Source: an uncultured Eisenbergiella sp. (GTDB lineage: Bacteria > Bacillota > Clostridia > Lachnospirales > Lachnospiraceae). Taken from it: DNA of 64,000 nucleotides. The DNA lies in NCBI GenBank assembly GCA_910585455.1, contig CAJUEL010000024.1, forward strand, positions 5,143 through 69,142, in the 5' to 3' direction. A program made the translations under genes and the position numbers. The notes beneath the pieces were generated by a model that was not told where the DNA came from, searched no databases, and saw only the letters and a program-made list of their open reading frames with translations. Positions 9,081 through 17,149 of this stretch are shown here, piece after piece (the first letter of the stretch is position 1; each line of letters opens with the position of its first letter).

Positions 9081-10031
9081 ATGGCAAAAACAGCAACTGT
9101 CAAGCCACCCAAAAAAGCGCTCCAAAAAAGGCTCTGGGACCAGCGCTACCTTTTCCTGCTGATGCTTCCTGCACTCGTATGGGTTATCATCATCTGCTAC
9201 GCTCCCATGACCGGACTCTATATGGCCTTTACCAACTACAGACCATCCCAGAACGGCTACTGGTACGACCTGCTGCATGCTCCTTTCGTTGGCCTGGAAT
9301 GGTTTGAATACTTTTTCCAGAACGATTTCAAAATGATCATGCGCAATACGCTGGCAACCAGCCTTTTGACGCTCCTGTTTTCGTTCCCCGCGCCGATTCT
9401 GATCGCCATTTTTTTAAATGAAGTAAAAAACATGAAAGCGAAGAAGTTCGTGCAGACGGCTTCCTACCTTCCGTATTTTATATCCTGGGTTATCGCTTCC
9501 AACATCTTCCTGACCTTTTTGTCCGGAAACGGCGTTGTCAACAATCTGCTGGTCGGTTTACATATCATCGACGAACCCATCCTGTTCTTCCAGAACGGTA
9601 AATATTTCTGGTGGATCATCGCCTTTGCGAACACCTGGAAAAACATGGGCTATAATGCCATCATTTATCTCGCCGCCATTTCCGGCATCGATCAGGAGCA
9701 GTACGAAGCGGCCGAGGTGGACGGCGCAAACCGTGTGCAGAAAATCTGGCACATCACTCTGCCCGCCATCCGCGGCACCATCTGCATCATGCTCATCCTG
9801 GCGGTGGGCGGCATCCTGACCACCGGCTTTGAGCAGCAGCTGCTGATGGGCAACAATGCCATCTTAAACTACTCCGATGTATTGGATACTTACGCTTACC
9901 GGTATGGTCTTGCAAAGGGCATGTATTCCTACGGAACCGCCGTAGGCATGTTCAAATCCGTGGTTTCGTTCATTCTGGTCATGTGCGCCAATAAGATCAC
10001 GGCGGTACTCAATGACACGGCGCTGTTCTGA
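9081..10031 (+). CDS. Carbohydrate ABC transporter permease, LplB/UgpA-type
   Basis: 316 aa with six predicted membrane helices, beginning with a basic cytoplasmic N-terminus (KKALQKRLWDQRYLF) and a first helix YLFLLMLPALVWVIIICYAP. The cytoplasmic EAA loop that docks the ATPase is clear: EQYEAAEVDGANRVQKIWH. Length and order of helices are normal for the family. AAAGGAGG lies 7 bp before the ATG. It forms a heterodimer with the product of the next gene, 14 bp downstream. No ATPase gene is linked, so a shared MsmX-type ATPase encoded elsewhere is inferred. Confidence 0.93.
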   Translation: MAKTATVKPPKKALQKRLWDQRYLFLLMLPALVWVIIICYAPMTGLYMAFTNYRPSQNGYWYDLLHAPFVGLEWFEYFFQNDFKMIMRNTLATSLLTLLFSFPAPILIAIFLNEVKNMKAKKFVQTASYLPYFISWVIASNIFLTFLSGNGVVNNLLVGLHIIDEPILFFQNGKYFWWIIAFANTWKNMGYNAIIYLAAISGIDQEQYEAAEVDGANRVQKIWHITLPAIRGTICIMLILAVGGILTTGFEQQLLMGNNAILNYSDVLDTYAYRYGLAKGMYSYGTAVGMFKSVVSFILVMCANKITAVLNDTALF

Positions 10032-10045
10032 GAAAGGAGACTGCT

Positions 10046-10963
10046 ATGGCAAACACAACTGCGAAAACCAAAAAGAAGCCGGTACACCGGCAGCCCTGTG
10101 AGTGGGCGCTGGATATTATCAAGGTGATTTTTCTGGCTGTCATCACAGTCATAACCGTGTATCCTTTTTGGAACATTTTCATCGTATCCATCAACGATCC
10201 GACGGACGCCGTGCGGGGCGGCCTGTACTTTTTCCCGCGCGTATTCAGCATTTTAAGCTATAAGGAAATCCTGGGCAGACCCACCTTCATCCATTCCATC
10301 GGCGTAACGCTGGCGAGAACGATCGTGGGCACGCCTCTGGCGCTTTTGTGCACCTCCATGGTCGCTTACTCCCTGTCCCGCAAGGAGCTGGTGGGACGTA
10401 AGTTCTGGAGCCTCATGTTCGTATTCACCATGTATTTCGGCGGTGGGCAGGTTCCCTACTATATGGTCTTAAAAAATATCGGCCTGCTGGACACCTTCTG
10501 GGTATTCATCTTCCCGCTGATCATGAGCGTATATAATATGATCCTCATCCGCTCCTACATCGAATCCATGCCGGATGAGCTGTTTGAAGCGGTGAAAATA
10601 GACGGCGGCAACGATCTGGTTGTTTACTGGAAGATCATCCTTCCTCTGGCCAAGCCGATCCTGATGACCGTGGCGCTGTTTGTAGCCATCAACCAGTGGA
10701 ACTCCTGGTTCGACGCTTACCTGTATACCTCCAACCAGGATTTAAAGCCCATGCAGTCCATCCTGGTGGAAATCCTGAATCAATATAACACCGGCGCGAC
10801 CACATCCGCACAGATGTCCAACGCGAAATCCGGCAATACGATCACCCCGGATTCCCTGCGTATGGCGGCTACCATGGTGGCCACGATTCCCATCATCTGC
10901 GTGTATCCTTTCATTCAGAAATATTTTGTGAAGGGTATCATGCTGGGCGCTGTGAAAGGGTAA
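10046..10963 (+). CDS. Carbohydrate ABC transporter permease, LplC/MalG-type
   Basis: 305 aa, six predicted helices. The EAA loop reads ELFEAVKIDGGNDLVVYWK, followed by ILPLAKPIL, the standard signature of the second permease subunit. The C-terminus FIQKYFVKGIMLGAVKG is typical of the family. A GAAAGGAG site sits 9 bp before the ATG. With the preceding permease and the lipoprotein at 7303 it forms an importer for a sugar, plausibly the substrate of the alpha-galactosidase-like enzymes upstream. Transcription appears to end at the stem-loop at 11098. Confidence 0.93.
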   Translation: MANTTAKTKKKPVHRQPCEWALDIIKVIFLAVITVITVYPFWNIFIVSINDPTDAVRGGLYFFPRVFSILSYKEILGRPTFIHSIGVTLARTIVGTPLALLCTSMVAYSLSRKELVGRKFWSLMFVFTMYFGGGQVPYYMVLKNIGLLDTFWVFIFPLIMSVYNMILIRSYIESMPDELFEAVKIDGGNDLVVYWKIILPLAKPILMTVALFVAINQWNSWFDAYLYTSNQDLKPMQSILVEILNQYNTGATTSAQMSNAKSGNTITPDSLRMAATMVATIPIICVYPFIQKYFVKGIMLGAVKG

Positions 10964-11097
10964 TTCCCGTTTTCTCCGTATTTTCACACAGTCCGGCCGG
11001 TATATGCGCTTCCGATGCTTTCTGCCATACAGCCGGATAAAAGCTTTCCATACAGATCACGGAAAAGCACAATGACAGGCGATTCATGAACATAACA

Positions 11098-11134
11098 AAT
11101 ATCCGTCACACCTGCGTACGGTGTGGCGGATATT
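11098..11134. terminator. Stem-loop between convergent operons
   Basis: Stem AATATCCGTCACACC with GGTGTGGCGGATATT (15 bp, one G-T pair) and a 7-base loop. It lies between the permease operon (+) and the KdpE-like gene (-), so it can serve both as a bidirectional terminator. Poly-T tails are short. Confidence 0.6.
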
Positions 11135-11160
11135 ATGTTCCGGAAAGATGTGACCGCCCC

Positions 11161-11868
11161 TCAATCCGGATCCAGCATCCGATACCCCACGCCCACCTCA
11201 GTGAAAATATATTGCGGCTGGGCGGGATTTTTCTCCAGCTTCCTGCGAATGTTCGCCATATTCACCCGCAGGATCCGGTTGTTTTTATCCATGTTGGGAC
11301 CCCAGATTTCCCGGATCAGATAATCGTAGGTCAGCACCTTGCCCGCGTATCTGCCCAAAAGCCCCACAAGCTTAAACTCGTTCTGCGTCAGATTTACATC
11401 CGCTCCGTCCACATAAACCCGATGCTTGTCATAATCGATCGTCAGTCCGCCCGCCACAAGGGTTCCTCCCATCCTGCCGTCCGGCAGCTGTCCGATCGCC
11501 CGGTAGTGGCGCAGCGCCGTGCGGATCCGCGCCAAAAGCTCGGACGCGCCAAAGGGCTTTGTGATGTAATCATCCGCCCCCAGATCCAGCGCCTCCACCT
11601 TGTCCTTTTCATGGGTTCTGGCGGACACCACGAGAATGGGCATGGCGGACCACTCCCGCACCTTTTTCAAAATTTTCATGCCGTCCATATCCGGCAGACC
11701 GAGATCCAGAATGACCAGATCCGGACAGCGGGAGGTGATCAGGCTGTACGCCTGCGTCCCTTCCTCAGCCATGAGCACATCGTAATGGTTCGCTTCCAGA
11801 ATCGCCCGGATGAAATTCCGGATGCTCCTGTCATCCTCTATGATCAATATTCTGTCCCTGATATCCAT
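11161..11868 (-). CDS. OmpR/KdpE-type response regulator
   Basis: 235 aa. The receiver domain starts ILIIEDDRSIRNFI, the phospho-acceptor is Asp55 (LVILDLGLPDMDG), and KPF follows near residue 105. The C-terminal winged helix (about 135-230) contains LTQNEFKLVGLLGRYAGKVLTYDYLIREIWG and RVNMANIRRKLEKNP, very close to KdpE. The ATG follows the kinase stop codon by one base, with GGAGGA inside the kinase gene's end, so the two are translationally coupled. No kdpABC potassium pump genes are in the window; the target is unknown. Confidence 0.88.
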   Translation of the reverse strand: MDIRDRILIIEDDRSIRNFIRAILEANHYDVLMAEEGTQAYSLITSRCPDLVILDLGLPDMDGMKILKKVREWSAMPILVVSARTHEKDKVEALDLGADDYITKPFGASELLARIRTALRHYRAIGQLPDGRMGGTLVAGGLTIDYDKHRVYVDGADVNLTQNEFKLVGLLGRYAGKVLTYDYLIREIWGPNMDKNNRILRVNMANIRRKLEKNPAQPQYIFTEVGVGYRMLDPD

Positions 11869-11869
11869 C

Positions 11870-12955
11870 TCATTCCTCCTTCGGCAGCCAGAACGCGACG
11901 CACGCGCCCTGCCCGTCCCTGTTTTTCGCCGTCATATCGCCGCCATGGGCTTTCACAATGCTCATGCACACGGAAAGGCCGATGCCCATATTCCGCCGGG
12001 CGTCGTATGCTTCTCCTTCCCTGGATTGCAGGCTCCCCTCAAATATATGGGGCAAAACCGATTCCCGGATTCCCTGTCCGTCGTCCTCCACCAGAAAATC
12101 CACCCGCTCCCGCGCTTCCCGCACGATGATCCGCACCAGCCTCGTGGTCTTTCCGTGAAAAACCGAATTTTCCATCAGGTTCACAAGCACCTGCTCGATC
12201 AAAATTCCGTCCATGGGAACCAAAAGCGCCTCCGGCGGCATCTCCACCTCCACCCCGATCTGACAAAACCGCTTCTTAAACTTCAGCACAGCGCCCCCGA
12301 TGATTTCCTCCACCACCTCCTCGCAGGTGGAAAGCTGGGTGCTGTTTCCGTGGATTCTGGTGACGGAAAGCAGATTTTCCACCACCCGGATCAGCCACTG
12401 CGCCTCTTCCGCCATATCCTGAATCAGCGCCAGCTTTTCCTGTCTTCCCAGCACATCATAGCTTTCCAGGATGCCCGTGGCGGAGCCCAGAATGGAGGTC
12501 AGCGGCGTGCGGATGTCATGGGACACGGCGCGCAGCAGATTGCCGCGCATTTTTTCCTTTTCCGCCTCCAGCCGATCCTGCTCCTGCCGCTTGATCTGCG
12601 TCGTCAGCGCGCTGACCATCAGCGCCACCGCAAGCATCGCCAGAAAGGTCAACGGATAGCCGGTGATCGTAAAATTCAGCGCGAAATACGGATAGGTGAA
12701 CACGAAATTCACCCCCACCACCGCGATCATGGAAGCGATGATGCCGTAAAAATATCCGTCCGTATACCGGGAGATCAGCAAAACCCCCAGCACGAACAGC
12801 AATGGGACATGCGTATCCGTTGTCGCAAAATTCTGTAAAAAGAAGCAAAACGCCGTGACAAATCCCAGAATTCCCGCAGTAATGCCGCAGTTTTTGAGAA
12901 TATCGAACAGCCTCTTTTCGCTTCTCTCCTTTCTCCCTTTCCACATTTTCCGCAT
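11870..12955 (-). CDS. KdpD-like sensor histidine kinase lacking the N-terminal KdpD/USP domains
   Basis: 361 aa. Four closely spaced hydrophobic segments (about 22-42, 49-63, 68-88, 98-117) match the DUF4118 membrane region of KdpD. The dimerisation motif LLRAVSHDIRTPLTSIL follows with His147, then N-box NLMENSVFHG, DDGQGI and the G2 box MGIGLSVCMSIVKAHGG. Full KdpD is about 880 aa; this protein has only the membrane and kinase parts, a short form often found in Firmicutes. GGAAGGAG precedes the ATG by 6 bp. It is cotranscribed with the regulator at 11161. Because the cyclic-dinucleotide-binding USP part is absent, the signal may differ from that of classical KdpD. Confidence 0.87.
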   Translation of the reverse strand: MRKMWKGRKERSEKRLFDILKNCGITAGILGFVTAFCFFLQNFATTDTHVPLLFVLGVLLISRYTDGYFYGIIASMIAVVGVNFVFTYPYFALNFTITGYPLTFLAMLAVALMVSALTTQIKRQEQDRLEAEKEKMRGNLLRAVSHDIRTPLTSILGSATGILESYDVLGRQEKLALIQDMAEEAQWLIRVVENLLSVTRIHGNSTQLSTCEEVVEEIIGGAVLKFKKRFCQIGVEVEMPPEALLVPMDGILIEQVLVNLMENSVFHGKTTRLVRIIVREARERVDFLVEDDGQGIRESVLPHIFEGSLQSREGEAYDARRNMGIGLSVCMSIVKAHGGDMTAKNRDGQGACVAFWLPKEE

Positions 12956-13024
12956 GCCACTCCTTCCGGTCCGCTTTCTGTCTCACTGTCCTATTCTAAC
13001 ATATCCTGCGGTTAAGATGCCGCT

Positions 13025-13068
13025 AAAAAACGGCGGAAATGCATTTGCAGCATTTCCGCCGTTTTTTC
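13025..13068 (-). terminator. Strong Rho-independent terminator after the small membrane protein gene
   Basis: An 18-bp perfect stem, AAAAAACGGCGGAAATGC with GCATTTCCGCCGTTTTTT, around an 8-base loop. It works on either strand. The stop codon of the small gene at 13067 touches the stem, which also insulates it from the KdpD-like gene. Confidence 0.85.
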
Positions 13069-13213
13069 AGTCATATAAAGACTTTCCATATTTTATTTTT
13101 CCATATATTTTCTGGAAAATCACCACGGGAATGCTCAGCGTGATGTAAATCGTGGGAATACCGCCCAACAACGCCATGATCACCACCATTATGATGCCAA
13201 ATATGCTGCCCAT
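13067..13213 (-). CDS. Small membrane protein of unknown function (48 aa)
   Basis: Starting at the internal ATG (MGSIFGIIMVVIMALLGG), the product has two short hydrophobic stretches separated by a GGIP turn, and a basic tail KIYGKIKYGKSLYD. A GGGAGGAG site lies about 11 bp upstream, slightly far but convincing; the longer upstream reading frame has no comparable site. The gene ends directly in a strong terminator, supporting expression. It lies upstream of the KdpDE-like pair on the same strand but is separated from it by the terminator. I do not recognise the family; it is larger than and unlike KdpF. Confidence 0.6.
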   Translation of the reverse strand: MGSIFGIIMVVIMALLGGIPTIYITLSIPVVIFQKIYGKIKYGKSLYD

Positions 13214-13448
13214 GCTATGTCTGTCTCCTCCCTGTCGTTTGTGATGTGCAGAGCATAGCATATTCCTTTGGGCAAATCCAGCGTTTTGCGGGCTTCTTAA
13301 CCGCCCGTTAGCGGGGAACATTTTTTTCTTAACGACCGCTTAACCGGCAGTATTCTCCTGCCTTTTGCAGAAATCCTGCTGATTATCGCCCATTCCCTGT
13401 GCCCGTCGCGAAACCTCATGACATCATATCATGGGCAACCGCGTATTT

Positions 13449-13886
13449 TCAGACCACAACCCCTTTTTGCAGCATGATGTTTGCGTACAGCGCGCCCTCG
13501 CCTGTGGCGATGATGGCATAGGCTTTTTTCGCCTCCTCATAAAAGGCAAACCGTTCGATCTGCGCAAACGCATCCTGCCCACGCTCATCCGCCTGCGCCA
13601 CAAGCTTTTCATAGGAGCTCCAGATCGGCGTCTCCACCGGATCGCCGGGCACGACCTGCATCAGGCTCACAGGGTGCTCCACATAGGTATCCAGCGGAAA
13701 CAGCTGCAGGATGGCCTCCAGGATTTCACAGGCGCCATGTCCGTCCATGCGGATGACGATGGCATCCTTTCCTACGGATTCTGCCGGAAAATTTCCGTCC
13801 GCGATCACCAGCCTGTCGCCATGTCCCATCTCGCACAGCACCTTTAACAGCTGGGGCGACAATATTTTCGGAATTCCTTTTAACAT
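13449..13886 (-). CDS. RbsD/FucU family sugar mutarotase
   Basis: 145 aa, the usual length for FucU. It starts MLKGIPKILSPQLLKVL, then EMGHGDRLVIADGNFPAES, where the His and Asp are the family's sugar-contacting residues; HPVSLMQVVPGDP and the C-terminal YANIMLQKGVV are also typical. The family interconverts anomers of fucose or ribose. GGAGGGCACATT precedes the ATG, inside the end of the aldo/keto reductase gene with a 7-bp overlap, so it is the last gene of an operon with the reductase and probably the dehydrogenase at 15015. FucU-like rather than RbsD-like by length; the sugar is not known. Confidence 0.88.
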   Translation of the reverse strand: MLKGIPKILSPQLLKVLCEMGHGDRLVIADGNFPAESVGKDAIVIRMDGHGACEILEAILQLFPLDTYVEHPVSLMQVVPGDPVETPIWSSYEKLVAQADERGQDAFAQIERFAFYEEAKKAYAIIATGEGALYANIMLQKGVVV

Positions 13887-14887
13887 AATGTGCCCTCCAT
13901 ATCCCAAAGGTCTTCCCAGCCTTTGGCGCCTTTCCACAAAAAAACCTGTCCCTTGATCAGCCTGCAGTTTTTATCCTCCAGCCGGATCGCCTCCATCTCC
14001 TCTTCCGTCAGCGGGTCCTCCGTCACACAGCGCAGATTGGCAATATATTGGGGCTCCTTTACGGAAAAAGGAATCGGAACCTGTCCCCGCTGCACCGCCC
14101 ATTTTAAGCAGATCACCGCCGGATGTACCCCGTGGGCCTGGGCTGCCCTGACCACCGCAGGCAGCTGCGTATCCGCGACATCTTCTGTTGTCCGGTCCCG
14201 CTCCGGTCTGGACGGGGAGCCAATGGGACAATAGCCGATGGGCAAAATACTGTGCGCTTTTGCATACGCAAAAAGCTCCGGCTGCTGGAAGGAAGGATGC
14301 AGCTCCATTTCCAGCGCGGCGGGCTGTATCCGGCAAAGGGGCAGCAGAGCCTCCAGCTTGGGCACGGTCATGTTGCTCATGCCGATATAGCGCACCAGCC
14401 CCTTGTCCACCAGCTGTTCACACTGCCGCCAGGTGTTCATGAATTCTTCCACCGAAAAGGGTCTGGAATCAGGGTTCCGGGAATCGCCGTCGCAGCCCGG
14501 CGCATGGTAATTCGGAAAAGGCCAGTGGACAAAATACAGATCCAGATAAGAAAGCCCCAGGTCATTCAGACTCTTTTGACAGGCCTCCAGCACCTTTCCC
14601 TCCCCGTGCATGTCATTCCATACCTTGGAGGTGATAAAAAGCTCCTCCCGTTTCACTTCCTTTTCCGTAAAAAGGCGGTTTAACACAGCGCCGATTTTAT
14701 CCTCATTCTGATAGACCGCCGCGCAGTCGATCAGGCGGTATCCGCTGCAGGCCGCGCCGTAAACCGCTTCCGCAACCGTATCCGCATCATATTTATCCGA
14801 GCCAAAGGTGCCAAGCCCCAGGGCCGGAATCTGTTCCCCGCTGTACAATGTCCGGCGGGGAATGCATGTCTGTTCTATTTTTTCCAT
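13880..14887 (-). CDS. Aldo/keto reductase
   Basis: About 335 aa, NADPH-dependent (beta/alpha)8 reductase. The cofactor and catalytic residues are visible: LGLGTFG near the N-terminus, DCAAVYQNE (catalytic Asp and Tyr), FITSKVW (Lys) and DLYFVHWPFP (His). The start is placed at the third in-frame ATG (MEKIEQ) because GGAG lies 9 bp before it; a start nine codons earlier is possible. The gene is between a zinc alcohol dehydrogenase and a FucU-type mutarotase, which suggests redox steps of sugar or sugar-alcohol metabolism. Substrate unknown. Confidence 0.88.
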   Translation of the reverse strand: MEKIEQTCIPRRTLYSGEQIPALGLGTFGSDKYDADTVAEAVYGAACSGYRLIDCAAVYQNEDKIGAVLNRLFTEKEVKREELFITSKVWNDMHGEGKVLEACQKSLNDLGLSYLDLYFVHWPFPNYHAPGCDGDSRNPDSRPFSVEEFMNTWRQCEQLVDKGLVRYIGMSNMTVPKLEALLPLCRIQPAALEMELHPSFQQPELFAYAKAHSILPIGYCPIGSPSRPERDRTTEDVADTQLPAVVRAAQAHGVHPAVICLKWAVQRGQVPIPFSVKEPQYIANLRCVTEDPLTEEEMEAIRLEDKNCRLIKGQVFLWKGAKGWEDLWDMEGTLC

Positions 14888-15014
14888 TCGCATCGTCTCC
14901 GTTTCGTTTGCCACAGGCCTCGCCGCAGAATGTCAAATATCCGCATGAATGCGCTTCCCGTCCCACAGTCTAAAGCCATAACAGTTCCGGCTTCTCCAAA
15001 CTGTTGGCAAAAAA

Positions 15015-16073
15015 TCAGTCAAAGGTCACCGCCACCTTGCCGCACTGTCCGCCCGCCATGAGCCGATATGCCTCGTCCGCCTTTTCCAGCGGAAATTCAT
15101 GGGTGATCAGGTCCTCCGGATGAATGCCCCAGCGAACCAGACGTTCCACCAGCTCCTCCATTCTCCACAGAGAGGTCACCCAGGAGCCGTAAATAGTTTT
15201 CTGTCCATGGATGATATCCGGGCTGGGATTGAAGGTGCATGTTCCGCCCTCTCCCACAAAGGCGACCTTCCCCCATTCCCGCGTGGCGCGGATGGCAAGC
15301 TGCCTGCCCGGATCGCTGGCGGAGGCATCGATCGACCGCTCTACGCCTTTCCCGCCGGTCACGGATAAAATCTGTTCCAGCGCGTCCTCCCCGGGCGCAA
15401 AGACATGATCTGCCAGCCCCAGCTTCTTTGCCAGGTCAATGCGGTAAGGATTCATCTCCACACCGATCAGCTGATTCGCCCCCATCGCCTTCGCCAGCAT
15501 CAGGGCTGCCAGCCCTACAGGTCCCAGTCCCGTCACCAAAACAGCGTCGTTTCCGCAGATTCCGATTTTTTCAATCGCCTCATACACCGTCCCAAAGCCG
15601 CAGGCAACCTGCGCTCCGTCCTTATAGCTCAGCTCATCCGGCAGCGCGATCAGGTCCTTTTCCTCCGCCAGAATGTAGGGCGCCATTCCGCCGTTTCTCT
15701 GCCAGCCGTAGGCCTGCCGGAATTTGCTCTTGCAGGAAATATAATATCCCCTGCGGCAGTCGTTGCACACACCGCAGCCTGAAATATGGTACACGATGAC
15801 CCTGTCCCCTTTTTTGAAGCGGCGCAGCCCTTCGCCCTCCTCCTCAATGACGCCGCAGGGCTCATGTCCGGCGATCATGCCGGGAATATATCCTTCCGCG
15901 CCTTTTCCGGTATGCTCTCTGTAAATGCAGCGGATATCGCTGCCGCAGATCGTGGTCGCCTTCGTGCGCACCAGCACCTGTCCGTATCCGGGCTTTGGCA
16001 CTTCAAAGTCCTCAAGCTGCGCCGTGGAATTGCCGGGCAGAACCGCCCCCTTCATCATCATTTTCACCGCCAT
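15015..16073 (-). CDS. Zinc-dependent medium-chain dehydrogenase (threonine/sorbitol dehydrogenase-like)
   Basis: 352 aa. Catalytic zinc ligands appear in TTICGSDIR and AGHEPCGVIEEEGEG; the structural zinc Cys cluster is CGVCNDCRRGYYISC. The Rossmann part has VTGLGPVGLAALMLAKAMGA followed by acidic GVE, suggesting NAD(H). AGGAGAGAAGGATT precedes the ATG. It oxidises a secondary alcohol of a polyol, inosose or similar compound; which one cannot be told. It probably heads the operon with the aldo/keto reductase 127 bp downstream. Upstream is a 1.08-kb intergenic region with two giant hairpins, then a divergent AraC regulator that may control it. Confidence 0.88.
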   Translation of the reverse strand: MAVKMMMKGAVLPGNSTAQLEDFEVPKPGYGQVLVRTKATTICGSDIRCIYREHTGKGAEGYIPGMIAGHEPCGVIEEEGEGLRRFKKGDRVIVYHISGCGVCNDCRRGYYISCKSKFRQAYGWQRNGGMAPYILAEEKDLIALPDELSYKDGAQVACGFGTVYEAIEKIGICGNDAVLVTGLGPVGLAALMLAKAMGANQLIGVEMNPYRIDLAKKLGLADHVFAPGEDALEQILSVTGGKGVERSIDASASDPGRQLAIRATREWGKVAFVGEGGTCTFNPSPDIIHGQKTIYGSWVTSLWRMEELVERLVRWGIHPEDLITHEFPLEKADEAYRLMAGGQCGKVAVTFD

Positions 16074-16191
16074 AATCCTTCTCTCCTTTCATGGCAACGC
16101 GTCCCGCCTGTTATTTCAGCGGGAAAAATTGTGTTGATGTATCCGCCAGCAAGTGACCGACATCCCGTCCCAGAAACAGTGTGGCAGGCAG

Positions 16192-16466
16192 GACGGCGGT
16201 ATAGGCGTGGGCGGGCAGAGCGGGGGGAAAGCGCGGGCAGTGTCTTTTGCGCGGCTGTATCCAAAACGGGCAATTCCGGCAAACCGGCGGCGCATTCCAA
16301 AAGCGCGACAGGGTGCGATAAACTCGTTTCACTCGGACAGTATCGCACCCTGTCGCAGGAATGCTCTGCCGGTTCGCTGGAATTGCACCCTTTTGGATAC
16401 AGCCGCGCAAAAGACACTGCCCGCGCTTTCCCCCCGCTCTGCCCGCCCACGCCTATACCGCCTGTC
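16192..16466. repeat. Giant imperfect hairpin element, copy 1
   Basis: The 275-bp segment folds on itself almost end to end. The outer arms (about 75 bp, starting GACGGCGGTATAGG and ending CCTATACCGCCTGTC) are nearly perfect. The inner arms contain CAATTCC, AACCGGC and GCGACAGGGTGCGATA with their complements; the loop is at 16321-16340 (AACTCGTTTCACTCGGACAG). It lies just upstream of the dehydrogenase gene. It shares loop and inner stem with copies at 16741 and 37074 but not the outer arm sequence. Long open frames across it are artefacts of the palindrome. Confidence 0.85.
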
Positions 16467-16661
16467 TACATCTGCCGTCAGTCCATTCCTGACGGGAATG
16501 CATCGGTTGCTTCTCTGGCTGGCATCGTTGTTTTCCGGCGGCTTTGAAGGGCAAAACCGCCTTTGTTTCCTGTACTTTCCATTATAAAGCATTCACTTTT
16601 TTATGTAAGTACAATATCTGCCAATTTATTTTAAAAAATGTCGTGTTTTTATATGTTTTTG

Positions 16662-16670
16662 TGTTATACT
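16662..16670 (+). promoter_or_regulatory. Extended -10 promoter upstream of the AraC regulator
   Basis: TGTTATACT in a very AT-rich stretch (16575-16690) between the two giant hairpins. It is the only clear promoter-like site before the gene at 17150. A transcript from about 16677 would carry hairpin copy 2 in its roughly 470-nt leader. Confidence 0.5.
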
Positions 16671-16740
16671 GTAAAGTAATATATGCCATTGATGGCACGC
16701 AGTCGCCGTCCGGGGCTTTCATTGTAAATGAACCGGCGCG

Positions 16741-17088
16741 TCCCGTCCGGGGCAGCGTGGAGATCGAAACGGGCGGCGGTATGGGCGCGGACGGAGCCGG
16801 GATTTCTCCGGTGCGGCGATGGGAATAGTGTTTTCGGGCGGCTCTATCCAAAGCGGAGCAATTCCCAAAACGGCAGAGCATTCCTGCGACAGGGCGCGAT
16901 ACTGTCCGAGTGAAACGAGTTTATCGCGCCCTGCCGCGTTTTTGGAATGCGCCGCCGGTTTGCAGGAATTGCCCGCTTTGGATAATGCCGCCCGAAAACA
17001 CTATTCCCATCGCCGCACCGGAGAAATCCCGGTTCCGTCCGCACACAGACCGCCGCCCGTTTCGGTCTCCACGCTGCCCCGGATGGGA
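16741..17088. repeat. Giant imperfect hairpin element, copy 2
   Basis: A roughly 348-bp self-complementary segment. The outer arms run from TCCCGTCCGGGGCAGCGTGG to CCACGCTGCCCCGGATGGGA; the inner stem is GCGACAGGGCGCGATA pairing with TTATCGCGCCCTGCCGC; the loop region CTGTCCGAGTGAAACGAG is the reverse complement of the copy 1 loop, so the core is inverted relative to copy 1. The outer arms do not resemble those of copy 1. It is positioned in the presumed 5' leader of the AraC gene at 17150. Confidence 0.85.
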
Positions 17089-17149
17089 CCCACTACCTTC
17101 CTCCTTACATCCACCAAATCCACCGCCCCACCCCGGAAAGGAGTCTGCC

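Noticed and set aside
11086..12838. Two long plus-strand frames opposite the KdpDE-like genes
   Set aside because: Composition rich in His, Arg, Pro and Leu, as expected for the complement of a coding strand; the minus-strand two-component genes explain the region.
13067..13213. KdpF identity for the small protein upstream of the KdpDE-like pair
   Set aside because: KdpF is about 29 residues with one helix; this protein is longer, with two hydrophobic segments and a basic tail, and no kdpA follows.
16173..17100. Giant hairpins as an IS element with terminal inverted repeats
   Set aside because: No transposase frame inside, arms meet at a 20-base loop, and no target duplications are apparent.
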